Shown here in pieces: positions 1 to 6,735 of a DNA stretch of 8,482 nt; within the stretch, counting starts at the first letter, position 1, and each line of letters starts with the position of its first letter. The position numbers and the translations under genes are program-made. The stretch spans positions 1 through 8,482 of the forward strand of contig DLGT01000139.1 of NCBI GenBank assembly GCA_002482845.1. Direction: 5' to 3'. Source of the DNA: Saprospiraceae bacterium UBA7687 (GTDB lineage: Bacteria; Bacteroidota; Bacteroidia; Chitinophagales; Saprospiraceae). The notes below the pieces were generated by a model. The model ran no database searches. It saw nothing but the letters and a program-made list of their open reading frames with translations, and was not told the DNA's origin.

Positions 1-160
1 CCCCTTCTCTTAAAAAAGAAGGGGGACTATACACGTTAGGCTTCGCATAATGAAGGAGTCTGTTTTTAATGGGTTTCCAAAACTTATTTGGAAGTATGAC
101 GCAGAAAACTGCACTCACATATTACAAGGCCATTAAAGTTATACTTATTATAAAAATCAT
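1..160 (+). repeat. Dispersed repeat, module Q, copy A
   Basis: This non-coding block aligns without gaps to 6182-6341. A manual count gives about 139 of 160 identical bases (roughly 87%). It begins with a hairpin (CCCCTTCT at 1-8, AGAAGGGG at 17-24, 8-nt A-rich loop). It then carries a CTTCGCATAA block at 41-50 and a second inverted repeat (TTCCAAA and TTTGGAA, 75-93), and ends in TTATAAAAATCAT. Bases 36-81 are identical over 46 nt to 6403-6448. The left edge may lie outside the window. No open frame of note and no T-tract after the hairpins, so it is not read as a terminator. The family is not one I can name; a REP-like or MITE-derived origin is possible. Confidence 0.8.
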
Positions 161-209
161 GCTAATCATTTAATCATATAAATCATAACTTGTCACTGCT
201 TCAGCGTGA
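161..209. repeat. Insert between Q and P with four AATCAT words and an inverted element
   Basis: In the downstream copy, module Q is followed by P after a single base, whereas here 49 extra bases separate them. Counting one at the end of Q (155-160), AATCAT occurs four times (155, 164, 172, 181), spaced 9, 8 and 9 bp. The insert ends with a short imperfect hairpin at 192-209. That hairpin is the reverse complement, with two mismatches, of the core of the large hairpin at 316-333. Function unknown; the spacing is reminiscent of a small protein-binding array, but that is inference. Confidence 0.5.
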
Positions 210-302
210 GTTCAGACAAATGATGTATTGCGGATGCCGCTGAAGCTGCACAAGATTGCTTTTATAGTGGAAGCTTCGCATTATGCAGGAAATAAACTCG
301 TT
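210..302 (+). repeat. Dispersed repeat, module P, copy A
   Basis: It begins GTTCAGAC, continues AATGATGTATTGC and the GATGCCGCTGAAGCTGCAC core (233-251), and closes with GCTTCGCATTAT (283-294). The same order of words occurs at 6343-6420 and, without the first part, at 6061-6172. The repeat is in direct orientation in all three places. No coding potential is seen. Confidence 0.75.
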
Positions 303-365
303 CTCTAACCCCGTGTCACGCTATAGCAGTGACACGGGGTTAAAAAAGAAGGGGAACTGTGCAGT
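303..365 (+). repeat. Truncated module Q start carrying a large perfect hairpin
   Basis: A 14-bp perfect stem (306-319 with 329-342; core AACCCCGTGTCAC and GTGACACGGGGTT) encloses a 9-nt loop that can itself pair as GC-TATA-GC. It is followed by TTAAAAAAGAAGGGGAACTG, which is the interior of the module Q start hairpin seen at 1-24 and 6182-6205. Q stops being recognisable around 365. The arrangement reads as a Q start whose left arm was replaced or interrupted by a new hairpin. Neither strand has a T-run directly after the stem, so a rho-independent terminator is unlikely. Confidence 0.7.
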
Positions 366-463
366 GTACTTATAGGTGCTATTTAATCTGGGAAATTGGT
401 GTTTTGGTTGATGTGCGTATTCACTTTAATATGGTTGAAAATCAAATAATAATCAATTAATTT

Positions 464-493
464 TTGAATTTTAGAAATATATGATTACTTTTA
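464..493 (+). promoter_or_regulatory. Candidate Bacteroidota sigma-ABfr-type promoter
   Basis: TTG at 464-466 is followed after exactly 19 bases by TACTTTTA at 486-493. That matches the known -33 TTG and -7 TAnnTTTG pattern at all but the last position. Transcription would start near 500 and leave a leader of about 115 nt. A weaker alternative is TTG at 564-566 with TATATTCA at 587-594 (20-bp spacing), giving a very short leader. In DNA this AT-rich such matches arise easily by chance. Confidence 0.3.
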
Positions 494-504
494 TCTTATA
501 TAAT

Positions 505-533
505 GATAATCTTTGTTTTAGTTTAAGATTATC
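505..533 (+). promoter_or_regulatory. Perfect 9-bp inverted repeat in the 5' leader
   Basis: GATAATCTT (505-513) and AAGATTATC (525-533) are exact reverse complements separated by 11 bases. The repeat lies just downstream of the predicted transcription start, so it could be an operator half-site pair or an AU-rich leader hairpin. There is no direct evidence for either role. Confidence 0.4.
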
Positions 534-616
534 TTCTATTTGGGGACTCTGGAAAGTGTGATTTTGAACATTTAAAGTTATGTCTATATATTCAAAATTA
601 TAAAAATTTAAGCCTT

Positions 617-3600
617 GTGAGAAAGATAATTATATATTTTATTTGCCATTTATGCTACTTTTCAAACGCTCAAACAGTTGAGTGGGTAAATACTGTAGGA
701 GGAAAAGAGTTTGATTTCGGTAAATCTATTATTAGTGATTCTTTGGGCAACTCCTATGTTTTATGTAATTTTTCTGATAGGGTTGATATTGATCCAGGAG
801 TAGACACACTTTTTGTACAAATTAGTAATTATAACTATGGATTATTTATTCACAAATATGATATGAATGGAAATTTGATGTGGATGCATTATTTTCAAAC
901 TTGTTGGGATGGACACATTAAATTGGATAAGTTTGGAAATATAATTATAGTTGGAAAGTTTGCCAGACCTACTGACTTTGATCCAGGTCCAAACGAATAC
1001 ATTTTAACGAATCGTAACAATAATAGTTTATTTCTTTTACATCTGGACAATGATGGCAATTTTTTATGGGCAAAAAATATTATGGATGGTTGTGTAGGTT
1101 GCACTGCCAATGATATAGCGATAGATAAAGATGGAAGTATATTAACTACAGGGTCTTTTCAAGGAAATGTTGATATAGATCCAAGTTTTAATAGTTATAC
1201 ACTTTATTCTAATAATACTTTATATGACTCTGATGCATTTGTATTAAAGAATAATATTAATGGCGATTTATTATGGGGAAAAACCTTCAAAGGAGTGGAA
1301 AATCAGGAAGGTCAATCAATTATAACCGATTCTTTAGGAAATATTTATGTAGCGGGACATTTTTATAAAAATACAGATTTTGATCCTGGTCCTAGCAATC
1401 ACATATTGACTACTTTAAATAATTACGATGACGTATTTTTAGTTAAACTCAAGAGTGATGGTAATTTTATTTGGGCAAAAGAATATAATCATAGTGCCAC
1501 TTCATATTCAATTATTAGAGATATAGTCATTGACAATAATCATGACTTGGTGATTATAGGGTCATTCTTGTTTGATGTAGATTTTGATTTTGGGCCAGCT
1601 ACCCATTTAGAGACTTCAAAAGGAAACTTTGATTGTTACATTCTTAAACTCGATTTAAATGCAAATATTAAATGGGTAAAGACATATGGAACAATTGATG
1701 ATGAATTGGCAACGAAATTAACAACCGATGATAATAACAATTATTTAATTGGCGGGATTTTCAATAATAAAGTTTATTTTGGAAGTAATTTACCTATCTT
1801 AGAATCACATGGTAATACAGATATTTTTATTTTGAAAACTGATGTTAATGGCAATGAAATCTGGGCAAAAAGTTTCGGAGGTGCAGATAGGGATTTTATT
1901 GGCTCAATTGCAATTACAGGAAGTTCTGTATTTTTTACTGGTTCATATTCCGTTACTGGAGTTTTTGATTGTTTGCAACAAATTTCCAATGGTGACTCAG
2001 ATTTTTTTGCTGCAAAAATCTCAGAATGTATTCCTGAAAATAGTGTGGACACAATTGTAGCTTGTGATTCTTATAAATGGATAGATGGAGTAACATATAC
2101 AAACAGCATAGATTCCATTATTTATTCGCCATCAAATAATATATGTTGCGATAGCACATTTACCCTTAATTTGACGATCAATAAATCAAGCTATGATGTT
2201 TTAGAAATTACTGCTCAAGATTCCCTTGTATGGAATGATTCCATTTATAATACTACAGGTAATTATGTAGAAGTGTACACAAATAGAAATGGTTGTGATA
2301 GTACAGTACATTTAAATTTATTTATCATTCAAGACGAAATCTGCAACAATGGAATAGATGATGATTTGGATGGATATGTAGATGGTTTTGATAATGATTG
2401 TCCATGTAGTGATTCTTTATACAATAATTTATGTAAGCCCAATTGTCAATCTTCAATAATAGATACATCATTTAAACTTGTAAAAAAATGGGAAAGTGAA
2501 AAAATAGGAAGTAGCTTGAGTAATATTTTGACCTTTGATAGTTCTATATTTGTTAGAAAAATTAAAGGTGGAAGAGGTATATTCCTTCCTGATTGTAAAA
2601 ATTCTATTCTTACCTTATCTGGCTTAACAGGAATATCTATCTCCGATTTTGATTTTAATTTGGAAAATAGTTTTAGTTCAAGTTCATCGCATTTTTCTAT
2701 ATTTAAATATAAAGATACGATCTATACTGTTTTTAACCATAAAGATACCTTAATTTTAAAAAATCAAGAAAATGTAATTAAATGGAGTACAGCAGGAATA
2801 TCTAATTTTCGAAATGAAACAATTAACATATCCGATATAAATGGTGATAATTTACCAGAAATTATTATCGCTAATAAAATTGTTTCATTTTTAAATGGTG
2901 CTATTTTGTTACAAGACACGATTGTTAAAGGAAAAAATTCATTTGGTACAGGAATACCACCTGGTTCTATTCCATCTAACTGGGATGGTGGAATTAGTAA
3001 TAGTGTAATTGCTGATTTATTGCCAACACCAGGATTGGAAATTGCGGCTGGAAATACCATCTATGAAGTTATTCTAAATAATAATTTTTCTAATATTGGT
3101 AACCAACTTATACCCCATACCGCCGAATCACAAGTAAAAGATGGTTTAACATCTGTTGGAGACATCGATGGAGATGGGCTACTTGACGTAATAGTAGTAC
3201 GCAATCAGTACTATGAAGATGGTGGAGGTATCTATGTTTGGAATCCACGTACTGGTGCAATGATTGCTCGAGCACCATCTGGCGAGTCGGGTTCTGTGCC
3301 ATTTGTAGGGGATATAGATGGTGATTGCCACCCTGAGATAGGTGTTGTATTTGCAAATCAGCTTAGAATGTACCAATATGATGGCACTACCAATCTAAAA
3401 ATTATGTACACTATCCCAACATCTGATGGATCTGGAAATACAGGTATTACTATGTTTGATTTTAATCAAGATGGCAATAATGAACTTGTTTATAGAGACG
3501 AAACAACCTTAAGAATCTTTGAGGGCGCTACAGGTAAGGTTTTGGTATCAACACCTATGCTTTCACGGACTGGAATGGAGCATCCTATTATAGCTGATAT

Positions 3601-6052
3601 AGACATGGATGGACAAGCTGAAATTATCACTAGTGGATATTTACCTGGAGATAATGACGAAGACTCTCGTATATACTGTTTTAAATCAGGAGGTGCACCA
3701 TGGGCACCTGCTCGCTCGGTTTGGAATCAGTATGGCTACCACGTCACCAATGTCAATGACGACCTCACCATACCAAGATACCAGCAAAATTCAGCAGCAT
3801 TTTTTGATACAGACTCGTGTGCGCAGTTCACTTGTCCACAGCCATATAATAAATTTATGGTACAGGCGACGTACCGTACCCAGGAAGGATGTATGGTTTG
3901 GCCTGCCTCAGATGTTAGTCTCAATGTAATGCGATATGAGTGTAATGCTGATAGTCTTATCTTCTACCTAATAGTGGGTAATGACAGTGACAAAAACATC
4001 ACGGAAGACACCATGTACTTATCCATATATGCCACTATACCTGATATGACCGCGTCGCCACTAGAGCGACGCACTATATATCTGAGTCGTGAATCAGATG
4101 GCAAGGTGAGCAGTAGTGATACGATAAGGTTGGCTATGGTCATGCCCAATACCAATATCAAGACCTTACTATTTAGAATCAATGATGGTGGCCTTGGCGA
4201 TGCATACTCTGTAATACATGGCCTATCACCAACCTTAGAGTGTGATTATGAGAATAATAGTGCTCTCGTAGCGATAGATATATCTGCACGGACACTCGAT
4301 CTAGGGCCAGATATTCTTAAGTGTCGGACAGAAGTAATCACACTCGATGCTGGTAGTGGTTTTGTTTCTTATCTATGGAACGATCTGAGCGAAGATGCTT
4401 TATTCAGTACTTCTGAAGCTGGTGTGTATAGCCTTACAGCTACTGACCAATGTGGACGTATTTATCAAGATACAGTCACACTTACCATCGATGAAAGTCT
4501 AAAACCAAATCTTGGTCCTGATATCTTACTTTGTGAGGGAGACACTACGTCTATCTCAGTAGGAAATGAGTTCGCTTGGGTGCAGTGGTATCCGGGAGAA
4601 ATGGTCAGTTGTGATACATGTTTTAATACTTTAGTAATTGCAGATAGTACTTTTGACCTAGTGCTGATCAGCACTAAATCTGGGTGTATCGATGCTGACA
4701 CCATCGCTATTGATGTCAAAGATTTGCCACGTTGCGAAAAACAAACTTCTATATGCGCAGGCACAAGTATAGATTTTTATGGTGTAGAGATAGCTGATGC
4801 AGGAAGATACGAACATCGTCTTGGACAATGTGACAGCCTGATTATACTAGATGTGACCTTGCTAAAAATCGATAGTACCCTATTGTCTGAAGAAATATGT
4901 ATTGGTGATTCTATACAAATACACAATACATGGCAATACCAATCCGGAACTTATACAGAAAGTTTTAAGAATAGTAATGGTTGCGATAGTACTTCTGTCG
5001 TCACTCTTAAAGTAGCACCATATCTACTAGAGAATGATTCTCTTAGTATTTGTGAAGGAGACTCGATAATTGTTAATGGACAAATGGTATATACCGCTGG
5101 ATTGTATGTAGATACTTTAAGTGTAGATGGTAGCTGCCAAAAAATAATGACTACACAGGTGTCGCTGATAAACCGAGTTGAAGAAAGAATGCTACTGACA
5201 CTTTGTCCTGATAGCAGCGCTATGGTAGGTAACTTGGTCATCGATGAGAGCGGTACTTTTACCGTCAGTCTCAAATCGCAAGCGGGATGTGACTCCACAC
5301 TAACTATACTCGCAAATAAACTAACTTGGCCTCAGCCACCTACCATCACCATCAACTGTAAAGACGAACAATATACTGCTACATGGACAGCACAAGCGCC
5401 ATGGAATATTGAATGGGACGATGGCTCAACTGACACCATATTTCGACAAGAAGAAGGTGGTAGGCTGACCATGAGAAGTTATACCGATGGTTGTGAAAAA
5501 GTATTTGAATACGACTTACCTCAGATACCAAAACTAAGTGATATTCCACAACTAGGAGATCAGCTTGTCAAAGGCAGTGTTTCCTTACCACTTTCAGTAG
5601 ATCTCGACGAAGCTTCATGGACAATCGAGTGGAGTCCTGAAGGGCTTTTCAGTTGCGCTACTTGTTTTGACACAGAAGTCACCACAAACACGGATGCCAC
5701 TATAACGGTCTCAATGACACATGAGTCGGGATGTAGTTTTGAACAACAATTCCGCATCATCCGAGATGTAAAATCGGATATCTCCATACCTAATATCTTT
5801 AATCCAACATCTACAGGTGGCAACAACCTATGGACAGTAACACTTCCAACTGGTTCGCTGGTCGCTGAAGTAAATATCTACGATAGGTGGGGCAATCAAG
5901 TTTTTACATCCAAAAATGAAAATCAGATGATGTGGGATGGGAATTACCAAGGGAAGGAGTTGTCTTCCGGTGTATACGTTTATCATGTAAAAGTGATAGA
6001 CGGAGATGGCAAGATATCGATGCTTTATGGTGATGTTACTTTGGTAAGGTAG
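617..6052 (+). CDS. Giant modular secreted protein with two beta-propellers and a T9SS C-terminal sorting domain
   Basis: The 1811-residue product probably acts on the cell surface or outside the cell, as an adhesin or matrix component; no catalytic domain is seen. The start is GTG: the frame is open upstream to 527 without an ATG, and GTG gives a good signal peptide (MRK, hydrophobic core, cleavage near SNA-Q at 18-19). Residues 23-471 form seven SBBP-like propeller blades, each starting W-x-K/N/H, several with DxDPG (57, 120, 186, 254). Residues 472-574 are two Cys modules ending in CDST-x-x-LNL; 575-597 hold CNNGIDDDLDGYVD, like the MopE metal-binding motif. Residues 735-1010 have FG-GAP/VCBS Asp loops (740, 849, 899, 948, 994). 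Then come VWNQYGYHVTNVNDDLTIP (1035-1053), CARDB/Ig-like and PKD-like domains (to 1367), four Cys modules (1370-1568), two further Ig-like domains with one SCxxCF motif, and the sorting domain (1723-1811). Base composition switches near base 3100. Family-level assignment is secure, the biological role is not. Confidence 0.95.
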   Translation: MRKIIIYFICHLCYFSNAQTVEWVNTVGGKEFDFGKSIISDSLGNSYVLCNFSDRVDIDPGVDTLFVQISNYNYGLFIHKYDMNGNLMWMHYFQTCWDGHIKLDKFGNIIIVGKFARPTDFDPGPNEYILTNRNNNSLFLLHLDNDGNFLWAKNIMDGCVGCTANDIAIDKDGSILTTGSFQGNVDIDPSFNSYTLYSNNTLYDSDAFVLKNNINGDLLWGKTFKGVENQEGQSIITDSLGNIYVAGHFYKNTDFDPGPSNHILTTLNNYDDVFLVKLKSDGNFIWAKEYNHSATSYSIIRDIVIDNNHDLVIIGSFLFDVDFDFGPATHLETSKGNFDCYILKLDLNANIKWVKTYGTIDDELATKLTTDDNNNYLIGGIFNNKVYFGSNLPILESHGNTDIFILKTDVNGNEIWAKSFGGADRDFIGSIAITGSSVFFTGSYSVTGVFDCLQQISNGDSDFFAAKISECIPENSVDTIVACDSYKWIDGVTYTNSIDSIIYSPSNNICCDSTFTLNLTINKSSYDVLEITAQDSLVWNDSIYNTTGNYVEVYTNRNGCDSTVHLNLFIIQDEICNNGIDDDLDGYVDGFDNDCPCSDSLYNNLCKPNCQSSIIDTSFKLVKKWESEKIGSSLSNILTFDSSIFVRKIKGGRGIFLPDCKNSILTLSGLTGISISDFDFNLENSFSSSSSHFSIFKYKDTIYTVFNHKDTLILKNQENVIKWSTAGISNFRNETINISDINGDNLPEIIIANKIVSFLNGAILLQDTIVKGKNSFGTGIPPGSIPSNWDGGISNSVIADLLPTPGLEIAAGNTIYEVILNNNFSNIGNQLIPHTAESQVKDGLTSVGDIDGDGLLDVIVVRNQYYEDGGGIYVWNPRTGAMIARAPSGESGSVPFVGDIDGDCHPEIGVVFANQLRMYQYDGTTNLKIMYTIPTSDGSGNTGITMFDFNQDGNNELVYRDETTLRIFEGATGKVLVSTPMLSRTGMEHPIIADIDMDGQAEIITSGYLPGDNDEDSRIYCFKSGGAPWAPARSVWNQYGYHVTNVNDDLTIPRYQQNSAAFFDTDSCAQFTCPQPYNKFMVQATYRTQEGCMVWPASDVSLNVMRYECNADSLIFYLIVGNDSDKNITEDTMYLSIYATIPDMTASPLERRTIYLSRESDGKVSSSDTIRLAMVMPNTNIKTLLFRINDGGLGDAYSVIHGLSPTLECDYENNSALVAIDISARTLDLGPDILKCRTEVITLDAGSGFVSYLWNDLSEDALFSTSEAGVYSLTATDQCGRIYQDTVTLTIDESLKPNLGPDILLCEGDTTSISVGNEFAWVQWYPGEMVSCDTCFNTLVIADSTFDLVLISTKSGCIDADTIAIDVKDLPRCEKQTSICAGTSIDFYGVEIADAGRYEHRLGQCDSLIILDVTLLKIDSTLLSEEICIGDSIQIHNTWQYQSGTYTESFKNSNGCDSTSVVTLKVAPYLLENDSLSICEGDSIIVNGQMVYTAGLYVDTLSVDGSCQKIMTTQVSLINRVEERMLLTLCPDSSAMVGNLVIDESGTFTVSLKSQAGCDSTLTILANKLTWPQPPTITINCKDEQYTATWTAQAPWNIEWDDGSTDTIFRQEEGGRLTMRSYTDGCEKVFEYDLPQIPKLSDIPQLGDQLVKGSVSLPLSVDLDEASWTIEWSPEGLFSCATCFDTEVTTNTDATITVSMTHESGCSFEQQFRIIRDVKSDISIPNIFNPTSTGGNNLWTVTLPTGSLVAEVNIYDRWGNQVFTSKNENQMMWDGNYQGKELSSGVYVYHVKVIDGDGKISMLYGDVTLVR
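5783..6049 (+). other. Type IX secretion sorting domain (gliding motility-associated C-terminal type)
   Basis: The last 89 residues begin ISIPNIFNP and contain YDRWGNQVF (1755-1763), WDGNYQGKEL, GVYVYHVKV and the ending YGDVTLVR. This is the pattern of the CHU_C / TIGR04131 family, known as a type B sorting signal that directs proteins through the T9SS outer-membrane translocon. It is clearly homologous to the C-terminus of the convergent gene. Confidence 0.92.
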
Positions 6053-6060
6053 GGAGAAAT

Positions 6061-6172
6061 TGCTTGATGCCGCTAAAGCTGCACACGATTGCTAAATTGC
6101 TGAATTGTTGATTTGCTGAATTGTTGATTTGCTTGTGTACGGTAGGCTTCGCATTATTAGGGAGATCGACTC
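6061..6172 (+). repeat. Dispersed repeat, module P, copy D, directly after the stop codon
   Basis: The repeat starts 8 bases after the TAG stop of the upstream gene with TGCTTGATGCCGCTAAAGCT. It includes a local 16-bp tandem repeat and then TTGCTTGTGTAC and GGTAGGCTTCGCATTAT. It leads through TCATCCCCTTA into module Q at 6182. The first part of P (GTTCAGAC and AATGATGTAT) is missing, so either it was lost or the end of the gene replaced it. Confidence 0.7.
6098..6134 (+). repeat. Short tandem repeat, 16-bp unit, about 2.3 copies
   Basis: TGCTGAATTGTTGATT is present twice without change (6098-6113, 6114-6129) and begins a third time (TGCTT). A related partial unit, TTGCTAAA, precedes it. It lies within module P copy D, and none of the other P copies has it, so it is a local expansion, probably from replication slippage. 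Confidence 0.8.
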
Positions 6173-6181
6173 ATCCCCTTA

Positions 6182-6341
6182 CCCCTTCTCTTAAAAAAGA
6201 AGGGGAACTGTGCACGTTGAGCTTCGCATAAAGTAGAAGTTGTTTGTTAATGGGTTTCCAAAACTTATTTGGAAGTATTATGCTGAAAATTGCAATCACA
6301 GATTACAATGGCATTAAGGTTATACTTATTATAAAAATCAT
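6182..6341 (+). repeat. Dispersed repeat, module Q, copy B
   Basis: This is the ungapped 160-nt partner of 1-160 (about 87% identical by manual count). The opening hairpin is unchanged (6182-6189 with 6198-6205), as is the TTCCAAA/TTTGGAA inverted repeat. Near the end ATTGCAATC (6289-6297) faces GATTACAAT (6301-6309), a 9-bp stem with one mismatch that is more degraded in copy A. The block is followed after one base by module P copy C. Confidence 0.8.
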
Positions 6342-6342
6342 A

Positions 6343-6456
6343 GTTCAGACTAATGATGTATTGCTTGATGCCGCTGAAGCTGCACATGTTTGCTTGTGTA
6401 CCTTAGGCTTCGCATAATGAAGGAGTCTGTTTTTAATGGGTTTCCAAATTCATTTG
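6343..6456 (+). repeat. Dispersed repeat, module P copy C fused to an internal piece of Q
   Basis: GTTCAGAC (6343) opens a complete P module with GATGCCGCTGAAGCTGCAC at 6367-6385. At its CTTCGCATAA block it runs into the middle of Q: bases 6403-6448 are identical to 36-81. The two modules share the CTTCGCAT word, which would explain the junction as recombination at that word. After 6448 the sequence diverges into a variant of the TTTCCAAA..TTTGG inverted repeat. Confidence 0.75.
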
Positions 6457-6495
6457 GTAATGGCATGCAAATTTAGGAAGGATACAGAAATGTTT

Positions 6496-6515
6496 CTTGC
6501 AAACAAGTTTGCAAG
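6496..6515. repeat. 20-bp palindrome
   Basis: CTTGCAAAC (6496-6504) and GTTTGCAAG (6507-6515) are exact reverse complements with only AA between. This is a tight cruciform-capable palindrome. Similar TTGCAA words recur at 6635, 6663, 6700 and 6741, which suggests that the whole stretch 6440-6745 is assembled from related short inverted elements. Confidence 0.6.
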
Positions 6516-6550
6516 TCCAAAAGGTATTCATTAATGTTTGACAACAAAAA

Positions 6551-6622
6551 AGGAGCGTAGCTCTGACATCTTTGTAGAAAATAAAAATAGACGAAATAAG
6601 AGGGGCGTAGCCCTGACATCTT
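6551..6622 (+). repeat. Two related mini-hairpin units 50 bp apart
   Basis: The 22-base units at 6551-6572 and 6601-6622 read AGGAGCGTAGCTCTGACATC and AGGGGCGTAGCCCTGACATC, each followed by TT. They differ at only two positions, and the two changes pair with each other in the stem (GAGC-GTA-GCTC against GGGC-GTA-GCCC). That is a compensatory change. The spacer is AT-rich. They could be part of a structured RNA or of a mobile repeat; no coding frame explains them convincingly. Confidence 0.6.
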
Positions 6623-6698
6623 GGATAATCACGCTTGCAAAATTTGTTTTGACATTTATGTTTGCAATTGTTGAAGCTAGAAGATTCAGCTACATTAT

Positions 6699-6735
6699 AT
6701 TGCAATCGGAGATTGCAATGCCATTAAAAGCAAAT
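6699..6735 (+). repeat. Fragment of module Q tail with an intact hairpin
   Basis: ATTGCAATC (6699-6707) and GATTGCAAT (6711-6719) form a perfect 9-bp stem. This is followed by GCCATTAAAAGC, matching the order TTGCAATC-aca-GATTACAATGGCATTAAG in copy B. It is therefore a further, partial copy of the repeat family, and the only one here in which this stem is perfectly paired. Confidence 0.6.

Larger units (their letters stand above)
366..616. other. AT-rich leader region before the large + strand gene
   Basis: This is unique, strongly AT-rich sequence with no gene of its own. It contains the candidate promoter (464-493) and the inverted repeat (505-533) listed separately. The reading frame of the downstream gene is open back to 527 (in-frame TAA at 524-526) but holds no ATG. 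Just before the GTG at 617 the sequence is A-rich with no AGGAGG-like site, as is common in Bacteroidota. Confidence 0.6.

Noticed and set aside
306..342. Strong 14-bp hairpin as a rho-independent terminator
   Set aside because: Neither strand has a run of T directly after the stem (the plus strand continues AAAAAGAAGG, the minus strand GAGAACGAG), and no gene ends just before it within the window.
505..515. TAATCTTTG at 507-515 as the -7 element of the promoter
   Set aside because: It has three bases, not two, between TA and TTTG, so it does not fit TAnnTTTG, and it overlaps the left arm of the inverted repeat.
1..616. tRNA, rRNA or known riboswitch in the left intergenic block
   Set aside because: No cloverleaf, rRNA signature or recognisable riboswitch core was seen; the conserved words match only the repeat copies on the other side of the gene.
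3108..3376. Two overlapping minus-strand open frames inside the large gene
   Set aside because: They lie opposite the VCBS repeat coding sequence, whose plus-strand reading gives clear Asp-loop motifs; their own translations are low-complexity His/Leu-rich strings typical of antisense frames.
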